The notes: generated by a model not told the origin, from the letters alone. A stretch of DNA of 64,000 nt from Oikopleura dioica (GCA_907165135.1 OU015568.1:2240501-2304500), one strand, 5' to 3'; counted from the stretch's first letter, positions 1 to 13,866 are shown. Program-made: numbers and translations.

Positions 1-469
1 TTGCATCGGTCATTTTACAATTTACAGAATTGGTGAAAGAGAATAGCACATGCACCGAAATTGACATTATAAAAAAGGTAATACTGTGACCCTTTTGAAC
101 CATCTGATCACAAGAAAACAGGAGATGCAAATAATTCGGAGGTGCTTCGAATTAGCAAAAATTGCGAAAATTTCGGCCAAAATTTTGGTCAAATTTTGAA
201 ACAATCAAATTTCCGAAAAATTTTTTCAGCATAAATTAAAAAAAAATACTCATTTCTCAAATTTTTTTTTTGGCGAAAAGCAAAATCGTGCGTTGAAAAT
301 CCTGACTAAGGTTTTACAGCCTCGTAGTTATGAGGTGACAGGGGTATTTAAAAAAAGCACCTTTTATCTGTTTTCCCTGAAAATGTTTCTAGACAATAGT
401 TTAAAATTATTTATTGGTCTGATTTTATGACCCCTTTTTTTCCTTTTGGCATTTCATCAAGCGTTGTTA
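1..469. other. Upstream region of the NCKX gene; no gene seen
   Basis: This is AT-rich sequence with no convincing exon. It probably holds the promoter and 5' UTR of the exchanger that begins near 470. A T-rich tract at about 431-444 ahead of the first in-frame ATG could be a splice or trans-splice acceptor region, but no element can be named with confidence. Confidence 0.4.
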
Positions 470-3400
470 ATGAAGTATGGATCATCATTTTTTAGAGAGA
501 CTGAAATCGGAACAAAGAAGACAGAGAATACCATGGGATACAGGAAAACAGCGAGAGAAGCTGGCTCACTGAGATGGATAGCTGTTTTTGTTTGGAAATT
601 TATTGCCTTTGTTACGTTACTAGCAGTTTTATATCAAAGGTAAGTGCTCCAGAAAACCGTTTTTACGAGACTTTTCTTCGGACAAGGGTTTTGACGTAAA
701 ATATAAGCGAGCTTCTTATTTCTTTAGCTAAAGTATGTTGCCCTTGATTTAGAGTCAACTAAAATGGAGAGGCAAGCTGTCTGACTAGATTCAGATTCTC
801 TGACTTATCTTCTTGTCGGTTATAATTAATGATGAAAATTGACTTGATATCGAAAGAGAATTTTTCTAGGAAGAAAAAAGACTTTCAGTCTGATTCTCCA
901 ATAATTGAATTTGACACCTTTTTTGAGTGGTCGATACTGTATTTGACGGATTAACCTTCCACTTGGGAATCACAATGTTTTTGAAGGAGAGTTTAATTTT
1001 GCCCTCGTTTGAAATATTACCAGGTGTCAGGCAGTTCCCCTCCCACGGGAAATTTATGCAAGGCGAGATGGTTGTTTTTCTGGGGACAGTTTCAACTCTT
1101 GTCGTGCTTCTTTTTTGACACTTTTGATGGATCAGCAATCTGCCACTTTTTGGGAGAGCTGCGCTTGATTAATCTTTATGACTTTTATTGATATTCTGCT
1201 GCTGATAGTTTAGGAGGGGCAAATTGAGCTCGGCCACTTGTGTCATGATCTAGGACTGTTAAAGCTTAAAATCTTCATTCAGATCAAATGAGCTTAATGC
1301 CTCCCCCACGCGCGTCCGCCGGCAAGCAACGGACGAGTCAATCTCGACACCCGAAGTCATCGACCCGCAATCATCAACGACGGCTTCACCGCGAGCAACG
1401 ACGATAAACGAAACGACGACGATCGCGCAATCAGATGGCACCTACCCCGACCCGTTGTTTACGATTGATCAGATTCGCAAGGGTGGCTTTATTTTGTACG
1501 CATTCGGAATGTTTTATATGTTCTGCGCGCTGGCGATCGTCTGTGACGAGTTTTTTGTTCCTGCTCTTGAGGTACTGTAAATATGACTGTATTTTTTAAC
1601 AACAACAGTCACTGATAATCAGAAACAAATTTTGTTTTAGCTGAAATACTAGATTTTCATTGGTTTAAGTCTCAACAGCCCCAAAAAAGGACTTCAACCA
1701 ATCAAATTCAAGTATTTTCTGCACGAGCAAATCAAAAACCCTTGAATTTACAAATTTACTATTATAAAAATAATTGTTATCGAGTCTTCGCAGTATAAAT
1801 AATGCATTTCATATACTGAACAGATAATAAGATAGACTCTTGATTAATAAATCATTCAGGTTTTGACGACGAAGATGAAGATTTCAGACGACGTCGCAGG
1901 AGCGACGATGATGGCCGCTGGCGGCTCAGCACCGGAATTATTCACAAGTGTCATCGGTAAATGATTTCTCCAATTAACCAAAAGAAAGAGGTTTTGCTTA
2001 ATCAAAACTCAGCCCGATATTCGTTTATTGAGTCGCTCCATTTCAATATGCATAAGATTGAAATATTGGCAGGGGGCTTTTTATAGGTTTTTACAGTTTA
2101 AACTGTCGATAATATTTAAGGTGTCTTCTTTGCCAAATCTGATGTTGGGATCGGAACTATCGTCGGATCAGCTGTATTTAATGTGTTATTTGTTATTGGA
2201 ATGTGTGCTTTATTTTCAAAAGAAATTCTCCAGGAATGGTTTTGCTTAATCGCTCTTAGAATTTCATACAACCTGAAGTCATAGAAAAAAACAAAGCAAG
2301 AAGGCTTATTTTCAAAACCATATAAGCTCACGTGGTGGCCATTGTTCCGCGACTGTACATTTTATATCATCTCGTTAGCCGTGTTGATCTATGCTTTCTT
2401 GGACACAAAGATCGATTGGTAAATTATTCAAGCATTTTATGCAGCAGGCGTTGTTTTTACTCATTGTATGCAGACATATGCATTTTGTCAGAGCTGTTAT
2501 TAGTGACATATTGGATTTAGTACTCTGAGTTTGCATTAATGAACGAATATTTTATTTAACTAATAGACTGGTAGTTACAGTTCTTCCAGAATTGTCTAGT
2601 AGACATGGAATTGTCTCTCAGCCAATAAAATTCGTGTATTTGTTGCACTAGCCAATCAGAAGCTTGAATATCCCTTAAGAACAAACTTGGCTTACAGATT
2701 TTTACTCGAAACTAAGGCTCTCTTTCTAGGTGGGAATCCTTGCTCCTTCTTATCTGCTACGCTGCCTATGTCATCTTCATGAAGTACAACGTCATAGTGG
2801 AGAAATTGGTGAAGTCAAAATTGAGCAAGGGAGGAACCAGCACCGAATCCATTTCTGTGAAGGTACGTTCATCCAAAGAAACCCGGCGGATTTGGATTAG
2901 TCTAAAAATCCCCTCTTCGCAAGTTTATGTATATCTAGGAAAATACTCTACTAGAGAGTTCATGATAGAATACGTCTGCCTACTTACTGTATTTCGAGTT
3001 GTTTTATCCAGTAAGATACAGTACCGAAAAAAAGGCAACGATGACGTTAGTGACACTCGAGTTTAGTGAAAGCAGCGATTTTAAAAATTAAAAGTGGCCA
3101 CAGACTTCAGCGGTGATTAATTTTGAAAGCTGAATACTTGAGTTTGCTCCTAGGTTTGTCCTGCCGATGGTGAGGTTAGCAAAAATGGCGATCCAACGAA
3201 GGAAGCAAGCAAAGAACAAGTGTCGAAATCGTTAGGTAAGAATTGACCAAAGTAATTCAGACAAAACTTAACGATGCTTACACCCTTAATTCTTAATTTG
3301 GTAAAATAGAATGAGTTTAATTTTGACTTCCCTTATTTCAGATCACGATCAAGTAGGAGCACCGGCGCCAAGCTCCGGTGGTGGCTTTCATCCAGGGTGG

Positions 3401-6400
3401 AAACTGGCAAAGAGTCACGTGGCGCACCTGCAGCGGGTAGCTCTCACTTTTCGCGCCTTGCGTTGCGTTCGGGTATACAAAGAAACAAAACAGAAAACAA
3501 ACAGTCAGCAACGACGAAACAACAATCTACTTTGTTGTTTTCAAAAAAATCATTCGCGCCTTTTCTAAAAGCTAGGATTTTTGATGATTGAAAAGTAACC
3601 TTCGATCATCGTCAAAAAAGTGACCCGCGATTTTCGTGAGTTTTCATGATTAAAAGTAGGAAATTCCTACTTTTGAAATTTTCGAGATCGAAATTTCGAC
3701 TGTCAGTTTTTCATAAGTTTATTTTTCGGCCACTTAGGAGCGGATCATTCGTAAGTTTTTGATGGTTCTGTCAATCTTTTCTGAAATCAGATTTTTGTTC
3801 TTGATGATTTGAATTTTAGATTTCTCGAACTGCTTGTACAAACAAAGAGCCATTTTAAAGTTAAGCATCCATACAAAATGTGCATCAAGAATTTAAATGG
3901 CTAAAAGTGAACATAAATTCAATTTAACCCAATATCTATTCCGTCTTTTTTCTTGCAAAATTGAATCAATTTTGCTCGACCTCCACCTCATTTCATCAAA
4001 CCAGCTCTTATGAATTTTACATAACAAAGTGGCCGAGAAAAAAAAGAGACCATCAGTAAAAGCATAACTCCTCTCAGGGCATGCCATGTGACACCATATT
4101 TTGTCAATGTTCCATTTTGGACTGTATCTTTGAATCATCTAATCGTTGAAATAATCAATGCTCTAGAAAAGCATTAATTTTTGACAAAATCGGAAAATCA
4201 TCATCTAATCAAAAATTTCATGTTTAATCAATTGTTTCACTAACCCGCGCAACGGAATTTTGAGTTGAAAAATCACAGTAAAATAAATTAGAAAAATAAG
4301 ATTCTATGGTGATCAGAAAAATCATATTTTGAGATTTCTCAGCTCATAATTCCAAGCAGGCAAGCCTGATTCTGCTTCAACCAAAACTCAAATTAACTAT
4401 CGCGTCCACGAAATTGATTCGTTTTCACCCTTTTTCGCAGAGCGGACTGTTCAATCTCATGATCCACTCATTGGACCCGGCTGAGAATGACGAGAGGACA
4501 AACTACGCTTTTAACAGGTTGAAGGAATCGGGCGCTAGAATGAGCTAACCAACGCACGCACTATCTTGTAATCATCACTATCATCATAATTATTAATAAG
4601 TCACCATCCATTTGAATATTTTTCAATAAGATAATATTTCAGACTCATCATTTATAACTTCATTTATCTCCCTTTTTTCTATCTAACCCCCTGGAACATG
4701 TTTGCCAAAGTTTATGCAAGCAATCTGAGTTTTGGTTGGTCGAAATTCGTTAAGTCGGGGGGGAAGGTAATTTATGGTAAGCTACCCCCATCCTCAGAAA
4801 CCCCGTAATAGACCACCTAAGATTTCAAGTTCTGCAAAATTTTGGCCAAAATGCTCCAGGAGGTTAATTTTTTTTCGGGGCAAAAGTGAACATTTCCATC
4901 TTTTGCCACTTTTCAATTTTTCCTCAAACTCCTGAAATCCATCCATCATTTATTTTCATCGTTATTTTCTTTTGTGTCTTATTTTCTGATGAAATATTCA
5001 AAGCGGTTATATTTCAATATCAGAACCGGCCTTTTCAATATTTTTTTTCAAGAATCAATATTCTGAAAATTCAGATCTTGTCAAAACAAAGAGCCACTTT
5101 TGAATATTTCATGTCCCCAAATGTTTGTTACACTTGTCCATTTCTTTGTTGTTTTCAATCATTCTAAAATCGAGAATTTTTTTATTCATTGATTCTTTTA
5201 AAGTTAAGGGGGTAGCTTACATGTAGGCTTTGTGAAAAATGTATACCCGACCCGCTCGCAAGATTTTTTTTATTTATTTGATTTTTGATTTATTTGCTGT
5301 TTTTGGTTGTTGAAATCAAGGAAGAGTACCTATGAGCAGGGCTTTATTAAGGGGAGCCCTCTTGTAGGGAAGAAATTTCAGGCATTTTTGAGACTTTTTC
5401 GACCAAAAACAAGCAAAAAACAAAGATTTTCCAAGCTTTTTCAGCTTCGAAAATCATTGTTTAATCAAATCAAAAATCGATATGATCACTTCCTTTTTCT
5501 ATATTTTTTAATCAACAATGTTTGTCACAGGATGAAGAAAATAATGATGATGGAGCGACGCCCGACGTCAAACTTTTGACGCTCGCACAAGTCTCTGAAG
5601 AAGTTTTAAGCTAGATAGAAAATTCTACTCATTTTATTTTTTAAATCGTAGCTTTGGATACCTAAAGTAGCAGGTAGCTGTAATGTTAATGTTGTATTTT
5701 AGAAATCAAGCTTTTTTTACAAATTTCTCGCTTTCATTTATCCTCTTAAAACTGAAGGGGGATGAATTAAGCATGCTAAGACGAGGCATTATTGCTTTTG
5801 ATCGGCTTTAGAATTAGTGTGAGCGAAAGATCACACTGTTTTCGCGGAAAAAACATCATTTTTTATCCTTTTATTTTAATTTTATTACAAAATTCATCGG
5901 TTAATATTTTTTGCTATCTACGTTTCACAGACAGAAAAACGCAAGTTATCTGCGCTGCCGTAGAAACTGCTCAATGCGAGCCCTGATGAAGGTGAATAAC
6001 CCGCGTCTGACGCGTCAGGCCTTCGAGCGCACCCAAACGATGGATGAAATCAACGGCCAGAGCGGAGCGCAAAAGGTGAGACGCACCAGAAGCTGGCAGC
6101 CGCCTTCTAAAAAGGGATCCAAATACAAACTCACGCTTTTCGTTAGCACTCACAGATGCTCTCGTTTTTCGGCAAAAGTCAATTTCAGGAGTTAAGAACG
6201 TTTGGAGTAACAAAATCTGGAGCAACCGAAATTTTCAAACCGATTTTTAAGGGTGTTAAAGTCATAATTAAGGGTATCTGACTCGGTCAAAAGAAAGCCC
6301 GGGCCCAAAGCCGGGTTTTCGCTAGGGTCTGAGGGGCCGGGAGGCCCTTAACACCCTTAAAAATCGGTTTGAAAATTTCGGTTGCTCCAGATTTTGTTAC

Positions 6401-8266
6401 TCCAAATCTTCTTAACTCCAAAAATTGTCTCGAGCCCGTTTTTCCTTTTTTCATAACTAGAACTTTTTCAAGCGAGGAAAAATTCCGTTATGATTCGCAC
6501 GATTTCTCCTGGTGGTGCGGAGTTATCGATCGGAAATGACTGTAAGGGGTCCTGTAATAGGGAACTAGCAGTACCTACTGGGGGTCCCTCGCAAAGGCAT
6601 TAGGGTGTCCCGCCCGACTGATAACTTCGCCCACCTTTCTCCTCTTTTTCGAAAAGAACGAAAAAAATATTTTGTAGAAATATTCGAAAATGTACCGGAA
6701 TATTTCAATTTGTTTTTCCTGAAAATCATTTATTCACGTGAAAGTGTATTTTATCCCTTGTGATAGAAATCAAGCCACTATGCAGGACAAGTGGCTGAAT
6801 TCACAAAAAAAAACGCATGATGAAAAGAAATAAGTTATAAAATTTCAGTTATTCGCATCTTTTATATATTCATTTATCTTTTCTGCGCACATTTATTCGC
6901 GTATTTTGGTATATATGAGTCTGAATATACCTATATTAGCTTGGTAAATATTAAGAGTCATTTTCAGGCGGAGGTTCTTTTCATATTGAAATCAAGGAAG
7001 AGTCAATCTCCTCGAAAAGGGAAAACAAAAATCTTAACCCTTTTGGGTTGACTCTTTTTTGACTCCGTCTGAAATTGATTTAGAAGTCTAAGCACGTGAC
7101 TGGCCATGTTTGGTTCAGCGTCGTATTAAAAATTAAATATTACACACAATGTGAATAGCCCGGTGATCAGCAAGCAGGAAGAACTCTTTCAACGGACAAA
7201 CTCACTGCCAATGGTAAGTTGTTTTTCATCTCTTATTTATTTCAACGTCCTTTTTTCAGCTCCAAGTCTTTCTGTTGCCGTGGATGCTAGCAATGGTGCC
7301 GAGAATGCTCAACAAATGCCTGCTATTTCTGAAGAGTAAGTCTTTTTCCTCAACAAAATCATTTATTCAAATTTTTTTTCAGAAAACAAAATGGAAACGG
7401 ACACGCAAATGGTACTCTCTCCGTTGTCCCTCCCGTCTCAGCTGGAGGAAATCAAGTCTCAGACACGACGCTCAACGTTTCCAACGACAGTGAAGAGGAT
7501 GCCGATTTTCTCGACATGTCCTGGCCCCAAGGCGACTGGAAAAAGCAGGCCATTTACCTCTTCCTCTTACCAATAACCGGGCCTCTCTATCTCGTCGTCC
7601 CTGATGTTCGACGACCTGGAAAGGAGAAATGGGTGGTCGTTACATTCATCAATTCTATCTTGTGGATTGCTGTTTACAGGTACTCGCCGCCGCAGCAGCA
7701 AGTTTTGACTATTTCTAGTTATCTGATGGTCTGGTGGGCTGACGTTCTCGGAGGAGCTTTTGGAATAAGCCCTCCTGTCATGGGTCTAACCTTCCTCGCC
7801 GCTGGAACATCCGTACCCGATCTGATCACGTCTGTTATCGTTGCGAAAAAGGGTCTTGGAGACATGGCAGTTTCATCCAGTATAGGTTTGTTTTCAAGCG
7901 CAAATGAATAAATAAATGTTTTGACCAAATCTTCAGGGTCGAATATCTTTGACATCACAGTGGGACTACCATTGCCATGGCTGATTCGCACGGCAATTGA
8001 TGCTGGAGTACCCGTTCAAGTGAGATCGGAAGGAATGGTCTGCAATATCTCACTTGTAAGTCCTCTTTTTCGCGTTTTTGAAGAAAAACTTTCTCTTTCA
8101 GCTCTTTATTATGCTGCTTGCTGTCTTCTCCGGAATCGCCTGCTACAAGTGGCGCATGACGAAAGGTCTTGGAGCGGGAATGTTCATTCTTTATGGCGTT
8201 TTCCTCGCATTCGCCCTTACCCTTGAAACCGGAAAAGTGGAGTGTCCGATTCAAGTTGGCGGTTAA
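470..8266 (+). CDS. NCKX: K+-dependent Na+/Ca2+ exchanger (NCKX/SLC24 family)
   Basis: A plasma-membrane exchanger that should extrude Ca2+ and K+ against Na+ influx. Sixteen exons join in frame: 470-639, 1283-1571, 1860-1956, 2121-2233, 2327-2418, 2730-2862, 3154-3235, 3342-3472, 4441-4517, 5931-6075, 7159-7213, 7260-7335, 7383-7679, 7719-7885, 7937-8055 and 8102-8266. The first ion-binding repeat is visible as [14 protein letters not shown], followed by [18 protein letters not shown]. The second repeat reads [17 protein letters not shown] and then [18 protein letters not shown], both hallmarks of SLC24. A variable, poorly conserved cytosolic loop separates the halves (exons 7-12). Intron 2234-2326 starts with GA and ends with AG; the join [14 protein letters not shown] fits family spacing exactly. 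If the exon at 4441 is read through, a stop occurs near 4550, so a short isoform is possible. The start may be the ATG at 470 or at 533. Exon 10-12 borders are the least sure. Confidence 0.93.
6179..6428. repeat. Foldback (inverted-repeat) element in an NCKX intron
   Basis: Two arms of about 81 bp (6179-6259 and 6348-6428) are near-perfect reverse complements, differing at only a few outer positions. They enclose an 88-bp GC-rich centre containing CCCGGGCCC. The shape is that of a non-autonomous foldback transposon. No target duplication is obvious, so the family cannot be named. Confidence 0.75.
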
Positions 8267-8799
8267 ACACTAAAATATTATTATTTCTACTCTTATCTAT
8301 TTTCTTTCACTTTTCTCCTTTGCCATTCATTCTGCACAGACAAATAATAAGCAAGACTGAAATTGTTTTTTCAACATTTGTGAATATAGCAAATCTATCA
8401 TTTTCTTTCCTGAGATCAACTTTTATATAAATATATATTTAAACACTATCATAACAAACACATGTGAAAACCCTGTTATATATTTTCTACTGGACAATAC
8501 TTTTGACAGAACAATAAAACAAGGAAATCAAGGTGTTCTCCCCAAGATAATTTTTTTTTGCAAAATTTCACCAAATTTTGCAATTTTTTTTGCAGCAAAG
8601 TCTCTGTTGTTGGAGTCAATGGGCATTAGCAGAAGAAATTTTGATGCCAAAGATTGGAGGAATGAATTTCAGACAAATGAAAGATTTGAATACCAGGCCG
8701 TCTTGAAATGCATGCCCAATATAATATTGGCAATATTTGTCAAGCAATAAGCATCTTTTCGTCCCGAATAACTTCACTGCAACAATTTTCGATTCGACA
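8267..8799. other. Intergenic; 3' end of NCKX and upstream of the Kelch gene
   Basis: AT-rich sequence with AATAAA-like signals, for example near 8513-8518, suited to 3' end formation of the exchanger. No further coding exon is supported. Short open frames here lack splice or coding signals. Confidence 0.4.
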
Positions 8800-10189
8800 A
8801 TGAGAATATCTAGCATATTCATATTTTCCGCAGAACTACTCCATGCTGATTGTAGTTTTAGGGCTAGACCCGGAGAATTCACTATGAAAAATTTCGAAAC
8901 TATAGGGAATTCTCGCGAGAATGAAGAATGCCCGTAAGTTTTATCGAGGCAATTTTTTCTTATTCAAATATCAGTACTTTTCCTTATCATAAATTCAGTG
9001 ACAAAGACTTGCAATCAGAATGCGAAGGTCTTTGCCGAGTGGATTACAACAAATGTCGTCTCCTTTGTGAAACTGAATACTGTCAATCCATTTGCGAAAG
9101 AGAGTACCAATGTGAGTAACTGAAAGGAGTCAATTTTGATTTTTTCTCAGTCTGCCTTGACAATTGTCCATGTGGAATCAACTGCAAAGAAGGATGTATC
9201 AACTGCGACAATGAAATTTGTCCGGTGCGTTTTCTCTTGGTCATGGGCTACAGTTTAATCGACGCTTTCTCGATTTCCTTCGATGGATTGACAAAAACAG
9301 GAGCGAAAATAACCGCACCGTCAGACGACTACATTAAATACGCACCTCATGCTCTTGTCAAAGGCGAGCTCTACATTTTCGGAGGAGCGACGGACTTTCA
9401 AAAGGTATTGAAAAATCCCTTGATTTTCAAATGATGTAATCAAGATTGCGAAACTAGAAGGATGCGAATGGAAAGAACAGCCTCAACGATTACAAAAAAG
9501 ATTTTGGGCTGGATCGGCAGCACTCTCTATCGAAAATGAAAGTAAAGCATTAATTTGCTTTGATGATGACGAGGACAAAAACTGCGAAGTCTTCGATTCA
9601 ACAACATCAGTTCACACTGATGCGAGCATCTTCAACCATCGTGGAGGGAAACTAGGCTTCTACAAAGGACAACCAACAACTGTTGGAGGTCAAGGAACCA
9701 GTGACAATTCGAAAAAGGTGGAGACTTTGAGCTCTTCTGGCTGGTCTTCCTTAGCCGATTTTCCGAGGTTTTGATTATTTTTTCTCATTCATAAACATTT
9801 TTTAGCGAAATCTACAGTCATATTTTGATCGGCCTTCCAAGTGAAGGTCTCTTGTTGGCGGGAGGGCGAAGATTTGACGATGGAATTTATGTTCCGCAAA
9901 CAACAATTTGGCTCCTTCAAAACGACATGTGGAATCAAATTGGCAACCTTAAAAACGTAACCGTCAAAAATTCGTTCTCAAAATAACAAATAATTTTAAG
10001 GCTGACTGGTGGGAATCGGCAATAATGATCAACAACTCAATTTTCATCGTCTCCGGTCTCGAATATCTACATACAATCGAGCGGCTTGATTTCCAAGGAG
10101 ATATGCTAAGTCACCATGAAATTATTGGAAACACTGTTAGCAGTCACATTCCTGTTCTTTTCGAAGTATCACCTGATTATTGTGCCTGA
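8800..10189 (+). CDS. Secreted Cys-rich/Kelch-type beta-propeller protein
   Basis: The first exon (8800 to about 8934) encodes a hydrophobic N-terminus (MRISSIFIFSAELLHA), read as a signal peptide. Two small exons follow (about 9000-9111 and 9151-9222). They carry a Cys module with spacing C-x3-LCRV-x5-CRLLCE-x3-C-x3-CE, then CPCGINCKEGCINCDNEIC. Later exons (to 10189) carry Kelch-like blades recognised by glycine doublets and aromatic spacing: ELYIFGGATD, GLLLAGGRRFDDG and SIFIVSGLE, with a CFDDDEDKNCEVFD block between. The stop follows PDYCA. The same architecture recurs at 33.0-34.3 kb and the Cys module at 21.1-21.3 and 23.2-23.4 kb. Role unknown: an extracellular or cell-surface binding protein is the natural inference. 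Exon borders between blades are approximate. Confidence 0.75.
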
Positions 10190-10260
10190 AACATTGTCAT
10201 GAAAATTTTTGAAATTGCAAAGTTTATTTCGAGCTGAATAGCTGCAGAAAAACGAAGAAA

Positions 10261-10491
10261 TCAATAGGCATTGTATAACCAGGAGTTTCGCATTCGCTCT
10301 CGATGAAACTTCTGAATCTCCTGGTTGAGGCGGATCTTGATGGCTCGCTGGACTTGCTTCTGCTGAACAGGAGTAAGCTCAGCGGCGGCCAAAGCTGAAC
10401 AAAATTGATGTCTTGGCGAGAAGATCCTGTTTCATCCTTTATATTTTGAATGAAAACGCTTACCTGTGAGAAGCAAAGAGATACAGTTCAT
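10261..10491 (-). CDS. 53-aa secreted peptide, unrecognised
   Basis: Two exons on the minus strand, 10491-10464 and 10394-10261, join in phase across a 69-nt GT-AG intron. The product begins MNCISLLLTALAAAELTP, a compact signal peptide, with the predicted mature part starting around AELTP. The mature chain has no cysteine after the leader, is rich in Gln, Arg and Asn, and ends RMRNSWLY-NAY just before the stop. The gene is tail-to-tail with the Kelch gene, only 71 bp from its stop. I do not recognise the family. The signal peptide and clean intron support a real short gene. Confidence 0.6.
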
Positions 10492-11285
<794 letters not shown>

Positions 11286-11293
11286 TACAAAGC

Positions 11294-13866
11294 CCACTAT
11301 AACTTTTTATTAAAATTGGCCATGAACTTCATCTACTGATCAAAAAATAATAAAACAAAAGGATTAATCTTTTTTTTTGAGCCTATGTTTGATACCTATG
11401 TCACTGTAATCAGAAAGTCTGATATATCTTAAACGTCCTGTTTCATGTCCTGATGTACATTGTACATTTATCATGCATGTTTCGGCCGTGAATATTAACG
11501 CCTGTCTTCTGGCGGTCCAACACGCCCGACAGGTCCAGTACAATTCCAAAGAACACTTGTCGTTTCGACCAACTTTTTTTCTTGTCAGAATCACTTTTTC
11601 GAACCCTTTTTCTAAAATAAGAAAACACTTTATAGAGGACGCTCGCATTTTTGATTTTTTGATGGAGATTTTTTGTATTTTAGCATAATTTATTTATTCG
11701 AAAAAGGCCATTAAAGCCGCTATTCTTTCTTTTGGAAAGGTTTCTTCATCGCATTTTAGTATTTTCGGCTAATAAAGCAAAGCATTTGTGAGTAATGAGA
11801 AAAATCGATTAGCTTGCGCCCGAGTCTGGAAAGGAATTGACGATGTGAGGGACAAAACGTCAATAATTCTAAGAGAATACCACTCGCTTCAAAGAGAGTA
11901 CCGCAAAATACAACTCGAACGAGAAAGTCAGCGAAACCGGAAATCGAGAAGTTCAGAATAGAAGCGACGAAGCCTCATTGCAATATTCGAGATTTCTCCG
12001 TCAACTGGGCATGTCAACGGCATGTCGTCAGATGACAATTGAGCATTTTTGATGAGCCAAAGCAGACGTTGAAAAACGTTGGATTTTCAATCGGAGATAC
12101 CGTATACATTTCAATTTGACGAGAAAATTGGAAATATGAACTTATAAAATTGAATATTTGGGAAATTATTAAAAAATATTTTTGCTAATAATTGGATTTT
12201 AAAAGATTCCTTGACACAAATTTGTCGATCAAAAAACTCATTTTTTTATTCTAGAAAAAAAATCTATGAAAAGGAAAAATTTCTTATCTATTTTTTCTTT
12301 TTCAGTTTCGAAATTTTCGTAAGAACTTCTTACTAAGAAGCGTTATTTTTTTTGGAAAATTGAGCATCTTCATCTTTGATTTCAATTTTAAAAATTCTAT
12401 TTTCGTCACGCTACTGTAGCTAAAGCGAGCATATGACGGCAATCAGCCCCGCGCCCGTGTATCACGTGTAATTAGTTTTCAAACTTGTTTCGACTCTCCC
12501 TTTTATATGCGATTTATTATGTACGCGTACGCATCTTGGATGTTTCTTTTATGAGTTGTCAATTTCCAGCCGTTGTCCACTTCATTTGCAGGAGGTGATT
12601 GACTCCACTCACTCGCCTCAGGGCATCGCTTCGCAGCTTCAAAGATAATTTTTTCCGACCGTTTCGAGATACTGTATTTTTTCACAGAGCTGGATTTCGA
12701 TGAAGATTTTTTAGGGGCACCTTACCCTAACCTTAGTTGTAACCCTTACCCTAACCCCAGTTTTTAGACTAATTCTTACCCTAATGGTTAGGGCCTAACC
12801 CTAATACCAGATTAAAATTTAGGTTCAGGAAGCTCGAAACCAGACTGCTCTTTTCTTTTCCTTCAACTCTACTGTTCCCGGTAGTACAGCACCAGGACGT
12901 TTAAAAAACATGCCTGACAGAACTTAAGTACACCTGAGTTTCGTGTCAAGGCACTTTGTCGTGGATAAATTTTTGATAATGGCCGGGTAGCACACTCGAC
13001 GATCCCTCATCCTGTAATTTGTTTTTAACTTTTTTCTAAAGCGCTTTGAAAGTTTTTAGTCGTGTCTTTTTGGGATAAAATAGAAGTTGAAAAAAAGGGC
13101 TACAGTTGTAGAAACATGCGCCTTTATCTAAAGAGAGATAAATGGCCATATTTATCAATTTCCTCTTGAGGTGAAATTGGAAGTTCCAATCAGCCTTCAA
13201 ATCACTTGATCTTCATAATTCGACCTTGGCTCGGCTTTATCCGCAAAGGTTGCATTTTGTACGCGAATAGGAGACCCACAAGGAGCCCCATCTCCCGAGA
13301 GTAATTAAAATCATCCTTCCTACTTTTCTGGGATTGATCTTTTCCCGCTTTTTAGATTGTGTTACTTGCGCTCGTGTTCAAGCCATCAACGACAAAGAAA
13401 GAAGAAAACGAGAAAACAAGAGATCGGAAAAAAGAAAAAAAATCAAAGAGAGATTGATTGAAAACAACGAAGAGTACGGCAAAGAAACATAATGCCGATG
13501 AGCTGATGAATGTCGACCGAAGAAAAAAGGCGAGCATCGCTGACGAGCCTTTCTGACACAAGGTTTTTTCAGGGGGCACCATAAAACTTTGGATTTTACG
13601 AATAATTTATATTTTTCTTGATAGATTTCTTTGATGATCATAAAAAATCGAATGCTCACGGTGCGCACTTGTAAAAATTGAATTGGAGAATTAATTTTAT
13701 AAATAATTAATAATGATAAGTCACTGCAAGTTTGATTTGTAATAAATATAATATTGGATATCCAATTTTATCATATTTAAGCAAAGTTCGCAAAAACTTT
13801 ATTAATGATGAGTTTGCTTAATTTCTCTTTTAACTTGTGAAAATATTTGATAACTTATTAACTCGA
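11294..13866. other. Gene-poor stretch with interstitial telomere repeats and weak exon-like frames
   Basis: No complete gene can be supported. Two frames look mildly coding. A charged plus-strand frame at about 11777-11960 contains KGIDDVRDKTS and ends in a stop. A minus-strand frame at about 12712-12503 starts after the telomere-like tract and contains SKRSEKIIFEAAKRC and DNGWKLTTHKRN. Both could be orphan exons or gene relics. A Lys/Arg-rich frame at 13374-13491 is low-complexity. The rest is AT-rich. Confidence 0.35.
12716..12806. repeat. Degenerate interstitial telomere-like repeats (TTAGGG/CCCTAA)
   Basis: Several CCCTAA units are packed into about 90 bp. They are interrupted by single-base changes and include a head-to-head point GGTTAGGGCCTAACC where the orientation flips. 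A smaller block (CCCTAACCCTAACC) lies near 14692-14706 in the Kir intron. TTAGGG is the usual chordate telomere unit. Confidence 0.75.

Noticed and set aside
866-1191. Mixed-strand frames between NCKX exons 1 and 2
   Set aside because: They lie in intron sequence; the family exon begins at 1283 and nothing here matches NCKX.
4886-5579. Several Phe/Ile-rich open frames in the NCKX intron between exons 9 and 10
   Set aside because: AT-rich intron sequence; no donor/acceptor logic or known motif.
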